Origin: WHSW01 sp963821025
Lineage (GTDB): Bacteria > Actinomycetota > Thermoleophilia > Solirubrobacterales > 70-9
Direction of reading: 5' to 3'
NCBI GenBank assembly: GCA_963821025.1
Contig: CAWGCG010000003.1
Coordinates: 496,001 to 560,000 of the forward strand
Length of the DNA stretch: 64,000 nucleotides
Under the pieces are notes generated by a model. It was given only the letters and a program-made list of their open reading frames with translations. It had not been told where the DNA came from and did no database searches. Below, piece after piece: positions 16,631-23,786 of the stretch (positions within the stretch are counted from its first letter, which is position 1; every line of letters starts with the position of its first letter). Both the position numbers and the translations under genes were made by a program.

Positions 16631-17374
16631 ATGAGCGACCTATCCGACAAGACCACCATCGTCGTCGGCGCGAGCCGCGGCCTGGGCCACGGGATCGCAA
16701 CGGCCTTCGCCGAGGCCGGCGCCCCGGTGGTCGCCGTGTCCCGCAGCGCGGCCGAGTTTCCCGAGCCGGGCGGCTTCGGCTCGATCCGAGCGGAGATCGC
16801 CGACGCCGGCGACGCCGCGGTGCCGGCCGACCTCCTCGACCGCTACGACCCGCGGGCCGTCATCGTCGTCGCCGGGGCGAACCCGCACATGCTTCCCCTG
16901 CAGGAGCAGACGTGGGAGACGTTCTCGGTCAACTGGGAGGCAGACGTCCGGATCGCGTTTCAGTGGCTGCGCGAGGCCCTGCTCAAGCCGCTGCAGCCCG
17001 GCAGCCGGGTGGTCGTGTTCAGCAGCGGCGCTGCGCTGTTCGGCTCGCCGTTGAGCGGCGGGTACGCGGGCGCCAAGGCCACGCAGCGTTTCATCACGGG
17101 CTATGCGCAGGAGGAGGCAAAGCGCGCCGGGCTGGACATCACCTTCACCGCGATTCTGCCCAAGATCACGCCGCTGACCGACGTCGGCCGGCCGGCGATC
17201 GAGGCCTACGCCGCCCGCGCCGGCCATTCCGTGGAGGAGCACGTCGAGGGGCTGGGCCCGCTGGTCACCCCGGAGGTCGCCGGCGCCGCCATGGTCCAGC
17301 TCGTCCAGGCGGGCGCCGCCGGCGTCGAGGCGGCTTACATGCTGACGGGTGGCGGATTGAAGGAGCTGCCGTGA
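16631..17374 (+). CDS. Short-chain dehydrogenase/reductase
   Basis: 247 residues. NAD(P)-binding motif VVGASRGLGHGIA at about 12-24 and catalytic YAGAK near residue 150 with Ser in VVFSSGAA before it, so an intact active site. Substrate unknown. GGAGGACACG is just before ATG 16631, ten bases after the previous stop. Its own stop overlaps the GTG of the next gene (GTGA). Confidence 0.9.
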   Translation: MSDLSDKTTIVVGASRGLGHGIATAFAEAGAPVVAVSRSAAEFPEPGGFGSIRAEIADAGDAAVPADLLDRYDPRAVIVVAGANPHMLPLQEQTWETFSVNWEADVRIAFQWLREALLKPLQPGSRVVVFSSGAALFGSPLSGGYAGAKATQRFITGYAQEEAKRAGLDITFTAILPKITPLTDVGRPAIEAYAARAGHSVEEHVEGLGPLVTPEVAGAAMVQLVQAGAAGVEAAYMLTGGGLKELP

Positions 17375-18174
17375 CCCCGGGAGTCTCGGCCGCATCGGAT
17401 GGTCCGGTCCTGGTCACCGGCGGAACCGGGACCCTCGGGACGCTCGTGGTCGAGCGGTTGCGCAACGCCGGCTGCGATGTCCGGGTGCTCAGCCGAAGCA
17501 CTCACGAAGGACGAGACGGCCTCGAGTTCGTGACCGGCGACCTGGCCACAGGGGATGGGATCGAGGCTGCGGTGAATGGCGCGGAGATCATCGTTCACTG
17601 CGCCGGCTCCAACAAGGGCGACGACGAGAAGGCCCGCCGGCTTGTGGAGGCGGCAGTCGGCGCCCACCACCTGGTCTACATCTCGGTGGTCGGGGCGGAC
17701 AGGATTCCGGTCCGTAGCCGCGTCGACCGCGCGATGTTCGGCTACTTCGCCTCCAAGCTGGCCGCCGAGGAGATCATCGCCGAGTCCGGGATCCCGTGGA
17801 CGACGCTGCGCTCAACCCAATTCCACGACCTCATCTGGATGACCGCGGAGCATCTGGCCAGGTTCCCCGTGATGCCGATTCCATCCGGGTTCCGATTCCA
17901 GCCGGTCGATGCGGGCGAGGTCGCAGACCGCCTTGTTGACCTCGCGATGGGCGCGCCGGGGGGCCACGTCGCGGACATCGCCGGCCCACAGGTACACGAG
18001 ATGCCGACGCTGGTCCGTGGCTACCTGCGCAAGGCGGGAAAGCACCGGCTGACCGTCCCCATACGCCTCCCGGGTAAGGCCGCGGCCGCGTACCGGCAGG
18101 GCGCCAACCTCGCACCCGATCGCGCCGTTGGCCGGCGAACATGGGAGGAGTTCCTCGCCGACCGCGCGGATTGA
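17371..18174 (+). CDS. NmrA/atypical SDR-type NAD(P)-binding protein
   Basis: 267 residues from GTG 17371, chosen because it overlaps the previous stop by four bases and puts LVTGGTGTLGTLVVERL near the N-terminus. The fold matches atypical SDRs of the NmrA/YbjT kind (LVYISVVGADRIPV, FASKLAAEEIIAESG, TTLRSTQFHD). Members sense redox cofactors or reduce quinones and similar molecules. Last gene of the six-gene sigma operon; the SnoaL-sigma promoter starts 3 bases after its stop. Confidence 0.85.
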   Translation: MTPGVSAASDGPVLVTGGTGTLGTLVVERLRNAGCDVRVLSRSTHEGRDGLEFVTGDLATGDGIEAAVNGAEIIVHCAGSNKGDDEKARRLVEAAVGAHHLVYISVVGADRIPVRSRVDRAMFGYFASKLAAEEIIAESGIPWTTLRSTQFHDLIWMTAEHLARFPVMPIPSGFRFQPVDAGEVADRLVDLAMGAPGGHVADIAGPQVHEMPTLVRGYLRKAGKHRLTVPIRLPGKAAAAYRQGANLAPDRAVGRRTWEEFLADRAD

Positions 18175-18176
18175 CC

Positions 18177-18203
18177 TGTCACATTCGCCGGTCGCCGTTC
18201 GTC
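18177..18203 (+). promoter_or_regulatory. ECF41-type (SnoaL-sigma) promoter
   Basis: TGTCACA at 18177-18183, a 16-base spacer, and CGTC at 18200-18203. This is the published consensus for ECF41 sigma factors (TGTCACA-N16-CGTC), met here without mismatch directly after the operon that encodes a SnoaL-tailed sigma factor. That the local sigma uses it is inference. Confidence 0.6.
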
Positions 18204-18218
18204 GTCTATGTAGACGAC
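18201..18218. promoter_or_regulatory. Perfect inverted repeat overlapping the -10 element
   Basis: Arms GTCGTCTA and TAGACGAC are separated by TG. It overlaps the CGTC of the sigma promoter and the expected transcription start, which is where an operator for a dimeric repressor, or an early hairpin, would act. Confidence 0.5.
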
Positions 18219-18240
18219 CACGAGCGCTGGAGGAATAACA

Positions 18241-18327
18241 ATGCAGCGGATAGGTAGTCGAGACCGGCTTACACCTCTTAAGCGACGAACTGCTGACCGC
18301 CGTCGATGTCGTAGGTCGCGCCCGTGA
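18241..18327 (+). pseudogene. Truncated 28-codon reading frame behind the sigma promoter
   Basis: GGAGG at 18229-18233 and ATG 18241 give an excellent start. The first 19 or so residues (MQRIGSRDRLTPLKRRTAD) lead into sequence that on the other strand encodes the tail of an SDR, and the frame stops at 18327. The likely reading is that the original target gene of the promoter was lost and only its start remains. A genuine short peptide cannot be excluded. Confidence 0.4.
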
Positions 18328-18470
18328 CGGCAGTGTTGATCATCAGGTGAATGGCGAGGGCGGCGACGTCGGCCGGTCCGACCACCCGCCCGATCGGAAG
18401 CGTCGATCGCAGCTCCTCGCGCCGGCCTGCTCGATGCGTTCCTTGCCCGCCAGGTCGGCGGCACGTCGCC
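18278..18470 (-). pseudogene. 3' fragment of a short-chain dehydrogenase
   Basis: The minus strand reads LPIGRVVGPADVAALAIHL, then NTAVTGATYDIDGGQQFVA and stop, the standard SDR C-terminus. Before it the frame shifts near 18420, where LAGKERIEQAGAR continues the family sequence in another frame. Upstream sequence is not SDR-like. The rest of 18471-18851 has no gene I can support, apart from an uncertain 65-codon minus-strand frame at 18643-18840. Confidence 0.7.
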
Positions 18471-18534
18471 GGCACCGACTGCACCGCAGACTGCACCGCA
18501 CCCGACCGGAGCCCGCTCGTAGAGCCGATGCCCG

Positions 18535-18550
18535 GGCATGTACCACATCT
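18535..18550 (+). repeat. Candidate attachment-site repeat, right copy
   Basis: Exact copy of the rrf2 3' end at 4604-4619; here too the next codon is a stop (TGA). A weaker similarity (GTGCCACATCTGA) lies at 21905-21917, beyond the integrase. Confidence 0.45.
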
Positions 18551-18851
18551 GACTCTGAGCGCCGTCTCGCGCTCTAACAAGCCGGGTAGCGCCGGTGCGC
18601 GACACGCGGCGCGACAATCAGGATCCTCGACGAGGGTCGCCGCTACATTGCCCCGTGCCCCGGCCCCGAGGCAAGCCCGGTCCGGATGAGCTTCGCGTTC
18701 GCGATCTTCTTCGAGGCCGCCGCCTTGCGCTGGCCCGGCCAGAGCCGGAGCCCGAGGACGTGCTCGGCGAAGTAGCCGAAGTCCTCGACACATCGCTTCA
18801 GGTCGAGGCCGACCTCGCCTCGGAATCGGAAGGCCGTCACGAGTTACACCC

Positions 18852-18881
18852 TTGCGATCCGGTCGTACCCCGCCATAGGAT
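18852..18881 (+). promoter_or_regulatory. Predicted promoter of a leaderless small gene
   Basis: TTGCGA at 18852-18857 and TAGGAT at 18876-18881, spacer 18. The ATG at 18890 comes 8 bases after the -10 element, so the transcript should begin at or next to the start codon. Confidence 0.5.
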
Positions 18882-18889
18882 CGGGCCTG

Positions 18890-19171
18890 ATGGCGACCGC
18901 TGCGAAGACCGTCGCCGTGGTGGTCGCTTTGGCGATCGCAGCGGTACTGGCATACGGGGTGCTCGTGCTTGCCCAGGAGCAAGACGCGCTGTCGGATGCT
19001 CAGCGAGAGGCGAACTGCATCGCCGTCGCCGAAGCTTCAACTCCGGTCGTCGTAGCGCCGAGCGACTCGGACGGGGGTTTCTACACCGGCGACCTGATCG
19101 CCGGTGAAGAGTTCGACGACCTCGTCGATGATCGCCACGAGGCGGTCGATGAGTGTGAGGCGGAAGACTGA
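18890..19171 (+). CDS. Small secreted or membrane-anchored protein
   Basis: 93 residues: one N-terminal hydrophobic helix (about 6-28), then a short acidic domain with two cysteines (ANCIAV and DECEAED). The clear promoter and absence of a ribosome site suggest leaderless expression. No family recognised. It lies between the attachment-site repeat and the integrase, so probably element cargo. Confidence 0.55.
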   Translation: MATAAKTVAVVVALAIAAVLAYGVLVLAQEQDALSDAQREANCIAVAEASTPVVVAPSDSDGGFYTGDLIAGEEFDDLVDDRHEAVDECEAED

Positions 19172-19195
19172 GGTAGCAGCCGTAGGAGTGCGGGG

Positions 19196-19330
19196 TCACC
19201 AGCGCTCGCTTCGCTGGCGCTCGGACTCCTCGGCCATCTGCTCGATCAGGCTGCGGCCGTGCAGCTTCACGAGCCCGAGCTGCGCCTCGGTCAACGGGGA
19301 GATCGCGAGGGTCCTCTCCGCCTTCTCCAT
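19196..19330 (-). CDS. Possible 44-residue protein beside the integrase
   Basis: Starts at ATG 19330 with GGGAGGG five bases upstream on the minus strand. Sequence begins MEKAERTLAISPLTEAQLGL and is helical and charged. No family recognised; an excisionase-like helper is a guess from location only. It could be a chance frame. Confidence 0.25.
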   Translation of the reverse strand: MEKAERTLAISPLTEAQLGLVKLHGRSLIEQMAEESERQRSERW

Positions 19331-19393
19331 CTGGCCCTCCCACTTCTCGACGCGCTGGATTACCGAGTGCACGCGACAGGAGGTTGAGTCCTG

Positions 19394-20582
19394 ATGCGTC
19401 CTAAGCGTAACTACGAGGGGATCGAGGTTCGGCACGCCCGCTCGTGCCCCGAGCGCACCGGAGGCTCGTGCAAGTGCTAGCCGAGCTTCCAGGCGAACGT
19501 CTGGCACCCCCGCGACCGGAAGCGGATCCGCAAGACCTTCGGCAAGCTCGGTGAGGCGAAGCGCTGGCGCGAGGAGGCGAAGGTCGCGATCCGCAAGGGG
19601 ACGATGCGGGCGCCGACCCGAAACACCCTGCGCGAGGCGTGGGAGGAGTGGGAGCGTCTCGCTCGCGAAGGCGTCGTCAGAAACCGCTCCGGCGATCCCT
19701 ACAAGCCCGCCGCCCTGCGCGGCTACGAGAAGTCGATGCGCCTACGCGTGCTCCCGCAGCTCGGCGGCTCCCGAGTCGGTCAGATCACCCGAAACGACCT
19801 TCAGGATCCGCTCGATGGGCTGACGCCGAGGGGCTGACCTCGAGCACCGTCTCGTGCTCGATCACCCCGGTTCAGGCGATCTATCGCCGGGCGCTGGATC
19901 GCGGCGAGGTGGCGATCGATCCCACGGCGACGCTGAACCTTCCGGCCGTCCGCCGTGGCGAGCAGCGGCTCGCCGATCCGCGAGAGGCTGCGACTTGATC
20001 GCGGCGGTGCCCGTCGGTGATCGAGCCGTGTGGGCGACGGCCTTCTACGCGGGACTTCGGCGCGGTGAGCTCCGCGGCCTCCGCTGGCCGGACGTTGACC
20101 CTGCGTCGGGCGTGATCCGAGTCGAGCGCGGGATGGACGATCTCGAAGGCGAAATCCCGCCGAAGTCGCACCGGGGACGGCGCAAGGTGCCGATCCCCGC
20201 CGTGCTCCGCGACTACCTCGTCGAGCATCGCCAGCGCCAGGGACGCGATCACGGGTACGTCTTCAGCGACGACTCCGAGCGGCCGTTCCGACCGGAGGCG
20301 CTCTCCGCTCGGGCGAAGAAGGCGTGGCAGGCGGCCGGGCTGTCGCCGATCACGTTGCACCAATGCCGCCATACCTTCGCCTCGCTGATGATCGCCGCGG
20401 GCGTCAACGCGAAGTCGCTCTCGACCTACATGGGCCACTCGACCATCGCGATCACGCTGAACCTCTACGGTCATCTGATGCCGGGTAACGAGGACGAGGC
20501 GGCTGCGCTGCTCGACGACTACCTCGGGCGCCAAGAGGACAAGGCGCGACGCGCTGAGGCGGAAGCGGTGGTGGCGACGTGA
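19394..20582 (+). pseudogene. Tyrosine-type integrase, decayed
   Basis: Reads MRPKRNYEGIEVRHARSC, then a Cys-rich segment with an in-frame TAG at 19478-19480 where homologues have a coding codon. It continues FQANVWHPRDRKRIRKTF, a core-binding domain, and the catalytic domain. The frame changes near 19810-19835 and again near 19990. Catalytic residues of the family remain visible: Arg in GLRRGELRGLRW, HQCRH, and the final His and Tyr in MGHSTIAITLNLYGH. With one stop and two shifts it should be inactive. It marks the region as a former integrative element. Confidence 0.85.
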
Positions 20583-21010
20583 CCGTGATCCTGCCCGAGC
20601 GAGTCGAGTGCCCGGGCTGCGGCGAGAGCTTCGAGGTCTACGTCATGCACTCCGACAGCACCTTTGGAGACGGCCCGGCGATCGAGCATCGAGATCGAGC
20701 TGAGTGCCCGAGCTGCGGTCGCGAGATCGAGAAGCAGGTGATCGAGTTCGTCGAGCCCGCGGACGACTCGTGGGAGGTGATCCTCGGCGGGCGGTGGATC
20801 CCCGGCCGGTCGGAGGCCGACGCGAATCGGTGCCGACGGCTGACCGATCTTCAGCCGACGCCGGTCAACCGATCGGTCGAGGAGATCCTCGCCGAGCTTG
20901 GAGTCGAAGGCGCGAGCTTGGCCGAGCAGCGCCGGGTCGTCGCGAAACAGGCTTGGCGGCTGCACTCGGACGAGGCTCGGATGCTGCGCAACGCGGGGCT
21001 TCAGACCTAG
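20579..21010 (+). CDS. Small zinc-ribbon-like protein
   Basis: 143 residues from GTG 20579, which overlaps the integrase stop (GTGA). Two CPxC knuckles (VECPGCGESF and AECPSCGREI) about 36 residues apart suggest one zinc site. The C-terminal part is helical (SVEEILAELGVEGASL, then QAWRLHSDEARML). Such proteins can bind nucleic acid. Coupled to the integrase, so part of the same element. Function unknown. Confidence 0.6.
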   Translation: MTVILPERVECPGCGESFEVYVMHSDSTFGDGPAIEHRDRAECPSCGREIEKQVIEFVEPADDSWEVILGGRWIPGRSEADANRCRRLTDLQPTPVNRSVEEILAELGVEGASLAEQRRVVAKQAWRLHSDEARMLRNAGLQT

Positions 21011-21092
21011 CCCTGAGACGCCATACGCACGGACCCGAGCGCCCGGAACCCCGGCCCGATACTTCCCCCTCGGCGCTCGGCGAGGGGAGCAC

Positions 21093-21728
21093 TCACCCAG
21101 CGCAGCAGGCGTCCCCTCGCCAAGCCTCACGACCCTCTTGGATCGCGAGTCCCGCGATCAGGAGGCCAACAATCGGATCGAGCCACCAGGCGCCGAACAG
21201 CGCATTCCCGAGCAGCCCGATCAGCACGGCCCCGGCCAGGTAGGCGCACAAAAGGTTCTGCTTGCCCTCGCTCGCGGTGGCGCTCGATCCAATCCGAGAG
21301 CCGATGCGTTGCTTCGCCCGACCAAGCATCGGCATGACGATCAGACTGCTGGCCGCAAGCGCGATCCCGACGAGGCTCTCCTCAGCGTGCGAGCCGTTGA
21401 TGAGGACGCGGATCGACTCGAACGCGACGTAGGGGGCGAGGATGAAGAACTGGATTGCGACGAGCTTCTGAGCGCGGTCCTCGGCCGCGTGTGAGAGCGT
21501 CCGCCACCCGGTGAAGCGCCAGACGATCACGACGCTGGCGAAGCCCTCGATCGCCGAGTCGAGGCCGAAGCCGATCAGCGCGATCGACCCGGCGACGATG
21601 CCCGCAATGATCGCGACCGCTCCCTCGATCGCCATGTAGACGAGGCTCGCCCAGGAAAGCCACTTGGCCTTCCGCGCCTCGCGTAGGTAGGCGGGCGATC
21701 CATGAACGGTGACCGCAGCGGTGCTCAC
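21093..21728 (-). CDS. Cation diffusion facilitator-family transporter
   Basis: 211 residues, about six membrane helices, exporting divalent metal by proton exchange in this family. GFGLDSAIEGFASVVIVWR in helix 2 and NALFGAWWLDPIVGLLIAG in helix 5/6 are the recognisable parts, with an Asp in each metal-site helix. It lacks the cytoplasmic C-terminal domain found in longer members and ends DACCAG, a possible metal-binding tail. The start is GTG 21728. It may be resistance cargo of the integrated element. Confidence 0.8.
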   Translation of the reverse strand: MSTAAVTVHGSPAYLREARKAKWLSWASLVYMAIEGAVAIIAGIVAGSIALIGFGLDSAIEGFASVVIVWRFTGWRTLSHAAEDRAQKLVAIQFFILAPYVAFESIRVLINGSHAEESLVGIALAASSLIVMPMLGRAKQRIGSRIGSSATASEGKQNLLCAYLAGAVLIGLLGNALFGAWWLDPIVGLLIAGLAIQEGREAWRGDACCAG

Positions 21729-22185
21729 TTCAGAAACCGTAGTCGGCCTCTGTCCGCGCTACCGCGGCGCTTCCGCCGCCGCCGCGCCGTCACTTCTACC
21801 GCGCGACAAACGCGCGACTATCGACCCCCGGCTCAGCCGGTTTCAGTCGGCTTCAGTCGGGGCGCATCAGGCACGAATCGAGGAGGTAGGCATGGCTCCG
21901 CGGAAGTGCCACATCTGATCCGGTGCCTAGCCGCTGGAGCTGGGCGCCAGGCCAGTTCCCGGACGGGCGCCGCGATAGCTAGGGATCGAGCGAATCCGCA
22001 CGCAGCGGTGGGACGTGAAGCAAGCGCCTCGAGGAAGCCTGGGATGCCCGTCGAGGCAGCCTGGGATGCCCGGGCTCGTGGAGGAGCGGGCACTCTCCCC
22101 GGCTTCCGCTTTGCATGGAAAGCAGTACGTTCGCAACGGTCGTGTCTTCGCGAGCGCCACGCCGCCATGATCTGAGCGGCCGCCA
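21729..22185. other. Intergenic stretch with short tandem repeats
   Basis: No supported gene in 457 bases. It holds a tandem TTCAGTCGG pair near 21841, a strong ribosome site before an 8-codon frame at 21891 (MAPRKCHI) whose end resembles the rrf2 3' end, and a duplicated GCCTGGGATGCCCG unit around 22037-22070. Confidence 0.4.
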
Positions 22186-22854
22186 ATGAGCGAGGCGGTC
22201 GGCGAGGTTCTCGCCTTCGGGATCGGCGTGGCACTGAGCCCCGCCGCAGTGATCGCAGCCGTCCTCCTGGTAATCGGCCCGGATGGGAGAGCGAGCGCGG
22301 GGCTGTTCGTCGTCACCTGGGCACTCAGCCTCGCAGTCGTCGGGGCAACGGCCCTCCTGCTGGCGGACGGGGCGGGAGCGAGCGATGCTGGCGGGCCCGC
22401 GGATTGGGTGGTCGTGGTCCAGACCGTTCTCGCTCTCCTGCTCGTCGTCTTGGCGGTGAGCCAATGGCGTGGGCGCCTCCGCGACGGCGTGGCATCCGAG
22501 ATGCCCCTATGGATGCGGAAGGTCGACGGCCTAACCGCAAGACAAGCGGTCGGGATGGCGATCTTCCTCGCATCGGCCAAGCCCAAGAACCTGCTCTTGA
22601 CCGTTGGCGCGGCCGTCGCGATCGCTGAGCTCGGCGCCTCGGCGGGCGCCCAGGCGGCCGCGTTGGCCGTCTTCGTCCTGCTCGGCACCCTCGCACCCGC
22701 CGCTCCCCTTGCGATGTCGCTGTTATTGCGCGATCGCTCGGCCGCCGTTTTGGGGGGACTACGGGAGTGGATGGTGCGCGAGAACGCCACGATCGTCGCG
22801 GTCCTGTGCCTGGTCTTCGCCGCCAAACTCCTCGGTGACGCCCTGAGCGCCTGA
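22186..22854 (+). CDS. GAP-family membrane protein (Sap/LysE-like)
   Basis: 222 residues with about six membrane helices. LAFGIGVALSPAAVIAAVLLV at the start and FLASAKPKNLLLTVGAAVAI in the middle are typical of actinobacterial GAP proteins, some of which help move glycolipids (sulfolipid-1 addressing protein) in mycobacteria. No strong ribosome site before ATG 22186. The isolated location gives no substrate hint. Confidence 0.8.
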   Translation: MSEAVGEVLAFGIGVALSPAAVIAAVLLVIGPDGRASAGLFVVTWALSLAVVGATALLLADGAGASDAGGPADWVVVVQTVLALLLVVLAVSQWRGRLRDGVASEMPLWMRKVDGLTARQAVGMAIFLASAKPKNLLLTVGAAVAIAELGASAGAQAAALAVFVLLGTLAPAAPLAMSLLLRDRSAAVLGGLREWMVRENATIVAVLCLVFAAKLLGDALSA

Positions 22855-22872
22855 CCGGAGGTTAGGAGGATT

Positions 22873-22890
22873 CGCTTTGGACGAAAAGCG
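22873..22890. repeat. CGCTTT palindromic element, copy 1
   Basis: CGCTTT and AAAGCG arms around GGACGA. Related copies: 24346-24362 (inverse orientation of the same core), 25273-25287 and 25875-25888. All are intergenic, within 3 kb. Confidence 0.5.
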
Positions 22891-22910
22891 GCGCTCCCTA
22901 ACGAATCGGA

Positions 22911-22971
22911 ACCTCGATCAGCGGCAGCGCGAGGCCCTCCCGTTTATCTGTGAATGGGTGGAAGCCGTGGC
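22911..22971. repeat. 61-base dispersed repeat, copy 1
   Basis: Matches 23726-23786 at 58 of 61 positions. On the minus strand both encode a peptide of the form HPFTDKREGLALP followed shortly by a stop, so the repeat may be the tail of a coding gene. Confidence 0.7.
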
Positions 22972-22993
22972 GCTGCTGCCGCAGGCATGGCGC

Positions 22994-23011
22994 GATACTG
23001 CGCGGGCGATG
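22994..23011 (+). promoter_or_regulatory. -10 element and start-codon box, copy 1
   Basis: GATACT at 22994-22999, nine bases, then ATG at 23009. The same arrangement with almost the same bases (one change) precedes the SnoaL gene at 24871. It predicts leaderless transcription. Confidence 0.5.
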
Positions 23012-23065
23012 TCGCACGTATCGCCCGAGATCAAGGCCTCCAAGATCCGTGGAGAAAACGCATGA
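23009..23065 (+). CDS. 18-residue leader peptide coupled to the RibD-like gene
   Basis: ATG 23009 follows the duplicated promoter box. The peptide MSHVSPEIKASKIRGENA ends in TGA overlapping the next ATG at 23062 (ATGA). It looks like the start of a SnoaL-type gene (MS-) joined by recombination to the RibD-like gene, whose translation it would now feed. Confidence 0.45.
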   Translation: MSHVSPEIKASKIRGENA

Positions 23066-23604
23066 GTGATGTGGGTATCGGCACCGGCAACGTGGTCGTG
23101 AACAGGGCGATGTCGCTGGACGGCTTCATCGCCGGTCCTGGGAACGCGATGGACTGGATCGCCGAGTACCTGCCTGCGGACGCGTTCCCGGAGGTCATGG
23201 CGGCCACGGGCGCCATGCTCATTGGCCGGGGCACGTACGAGGTCGCCAAGCGTATGGCCGACCAGGACACCGCCTACGACGGGGGAGCACAGTTCGTCCT
23301 CACCCACAAGCCTCCCGACGAGCCGGACCCTACCGTCACATTCCTCACCTGTGGACTTGAGGAAGCCGTTGCCACGGCACGCAGCGCCGCGGGCGGCAAG
23401 AACCTGGAGATCCTGGGTGCCGACGTGGCCGCCCAGTGCCTGCAGCGCGGGCTCGTCGACGAGATCCTGGTGTATTTGCTCCCGGTGCTACTGGGCGACG
23501 GCGTCCGCTTCTCGCCCCCAAGCCTCGACAGGATCGACCTGGAACCTTTCAGCAACACCCAGTCGGGCGCCATCACGATGCTCCGCTTCCGTGTGCGAAC
23601 GTAG
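23062..23604 (+). CDS. RibD C-terminal/dihydrofolate-reductase-like protein
   Basis: 180 residues. VVVNRAMSLDGFIAGP at the start, GAMLIGRGTYEVAK in the middle, LGADVAAQCLQRGLVDEILV and YLLPVLLGDGVRF near the end are hallmarks of the RibD-C/YwjB-like reductase family, which bind NADPH. Physiological substrates are mostly unknown. ATG 23062 overlaps the leader-peptide stop. A fragment of another member lies at 10498 and a third at 26643. Confidence 0.85.
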   Translation: MSDVGIGTGNVVVNRAMSLDGFIAGPGNAMDWIAEYLPADAFPEVMAATGAMLIGRGTYEVAKRMADQDTAYDGGAQFVLTHKPPDEPDPTVTFLTCGLEEAVATARSAAGGKNLEILGADVAAQCLQRGLVDEILVYLLPVLLGDGVRFSPPSLDRIDLEPFSNTQSGAITMLRFRVRT

Positions 23605-23629
23605 GCGCGGCCCTCCAACAGCTAGTGCG

Positions 23630-23707
23630 GTGACCACGAACGTCCTCGTGGACAAGGGCTATCTGGATCGGGACGCGGCCCTCGAAGCCGCCGGGCTGTC
23701 GGACTAG
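23630..23707 (+). pseudogene. C-terminal remnant of a SnoaL-like gene
   Basis: The frame ends YLDRDAALEAAGLSD, the usual tail of the Thermoleophilia SnoaL-like paralogues (compare AQALDSAGLSV at the end of the gene at 24871). The body of the gene is missing. With the SnoaL-type start at 23009 it brackets the RibD-like gene. Confidence 0.5.
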
Positions 23708-23725
23708 CTGCGCGGTCACGCCGCG

Positions 23726-23786
23726 ACCTCGATCACCGGCAGAGCGAGTCCCTCCCGTTTATCTGTGAATGGGTGGAAGCCGTGGC
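23726..23786. repeat. 61-base dispersed repeat, copy 2
   Basis: See 22911-22971. The putative start of the K+ channel gene (GTG 23773) lies inside this copy, so the channel's first residues come from the repeat. A weaker third copy spans about 24263-24326. Confidence 0.7.

Noticed and set aside
18643..18840. Minus-strand 65-codon frame resembling a terminase N-terminus (YFAEHVLGLRLWPGQ)
   Set aside because: The likeness is short, nothing supports the start, and the remainder is unlike terminases.
18278..18982. A 234-codon minus-strand gene
   Set aside because: Only the last 50-odd codons are SDR-like; the rest has no protein character and is a chance open frame in GC-rich DNA.
21905..21917. 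Third attachment-site copy
   Set aside because: Only a 13-base match with a mismatch, so it is mentioned but not annotated as a repeat.
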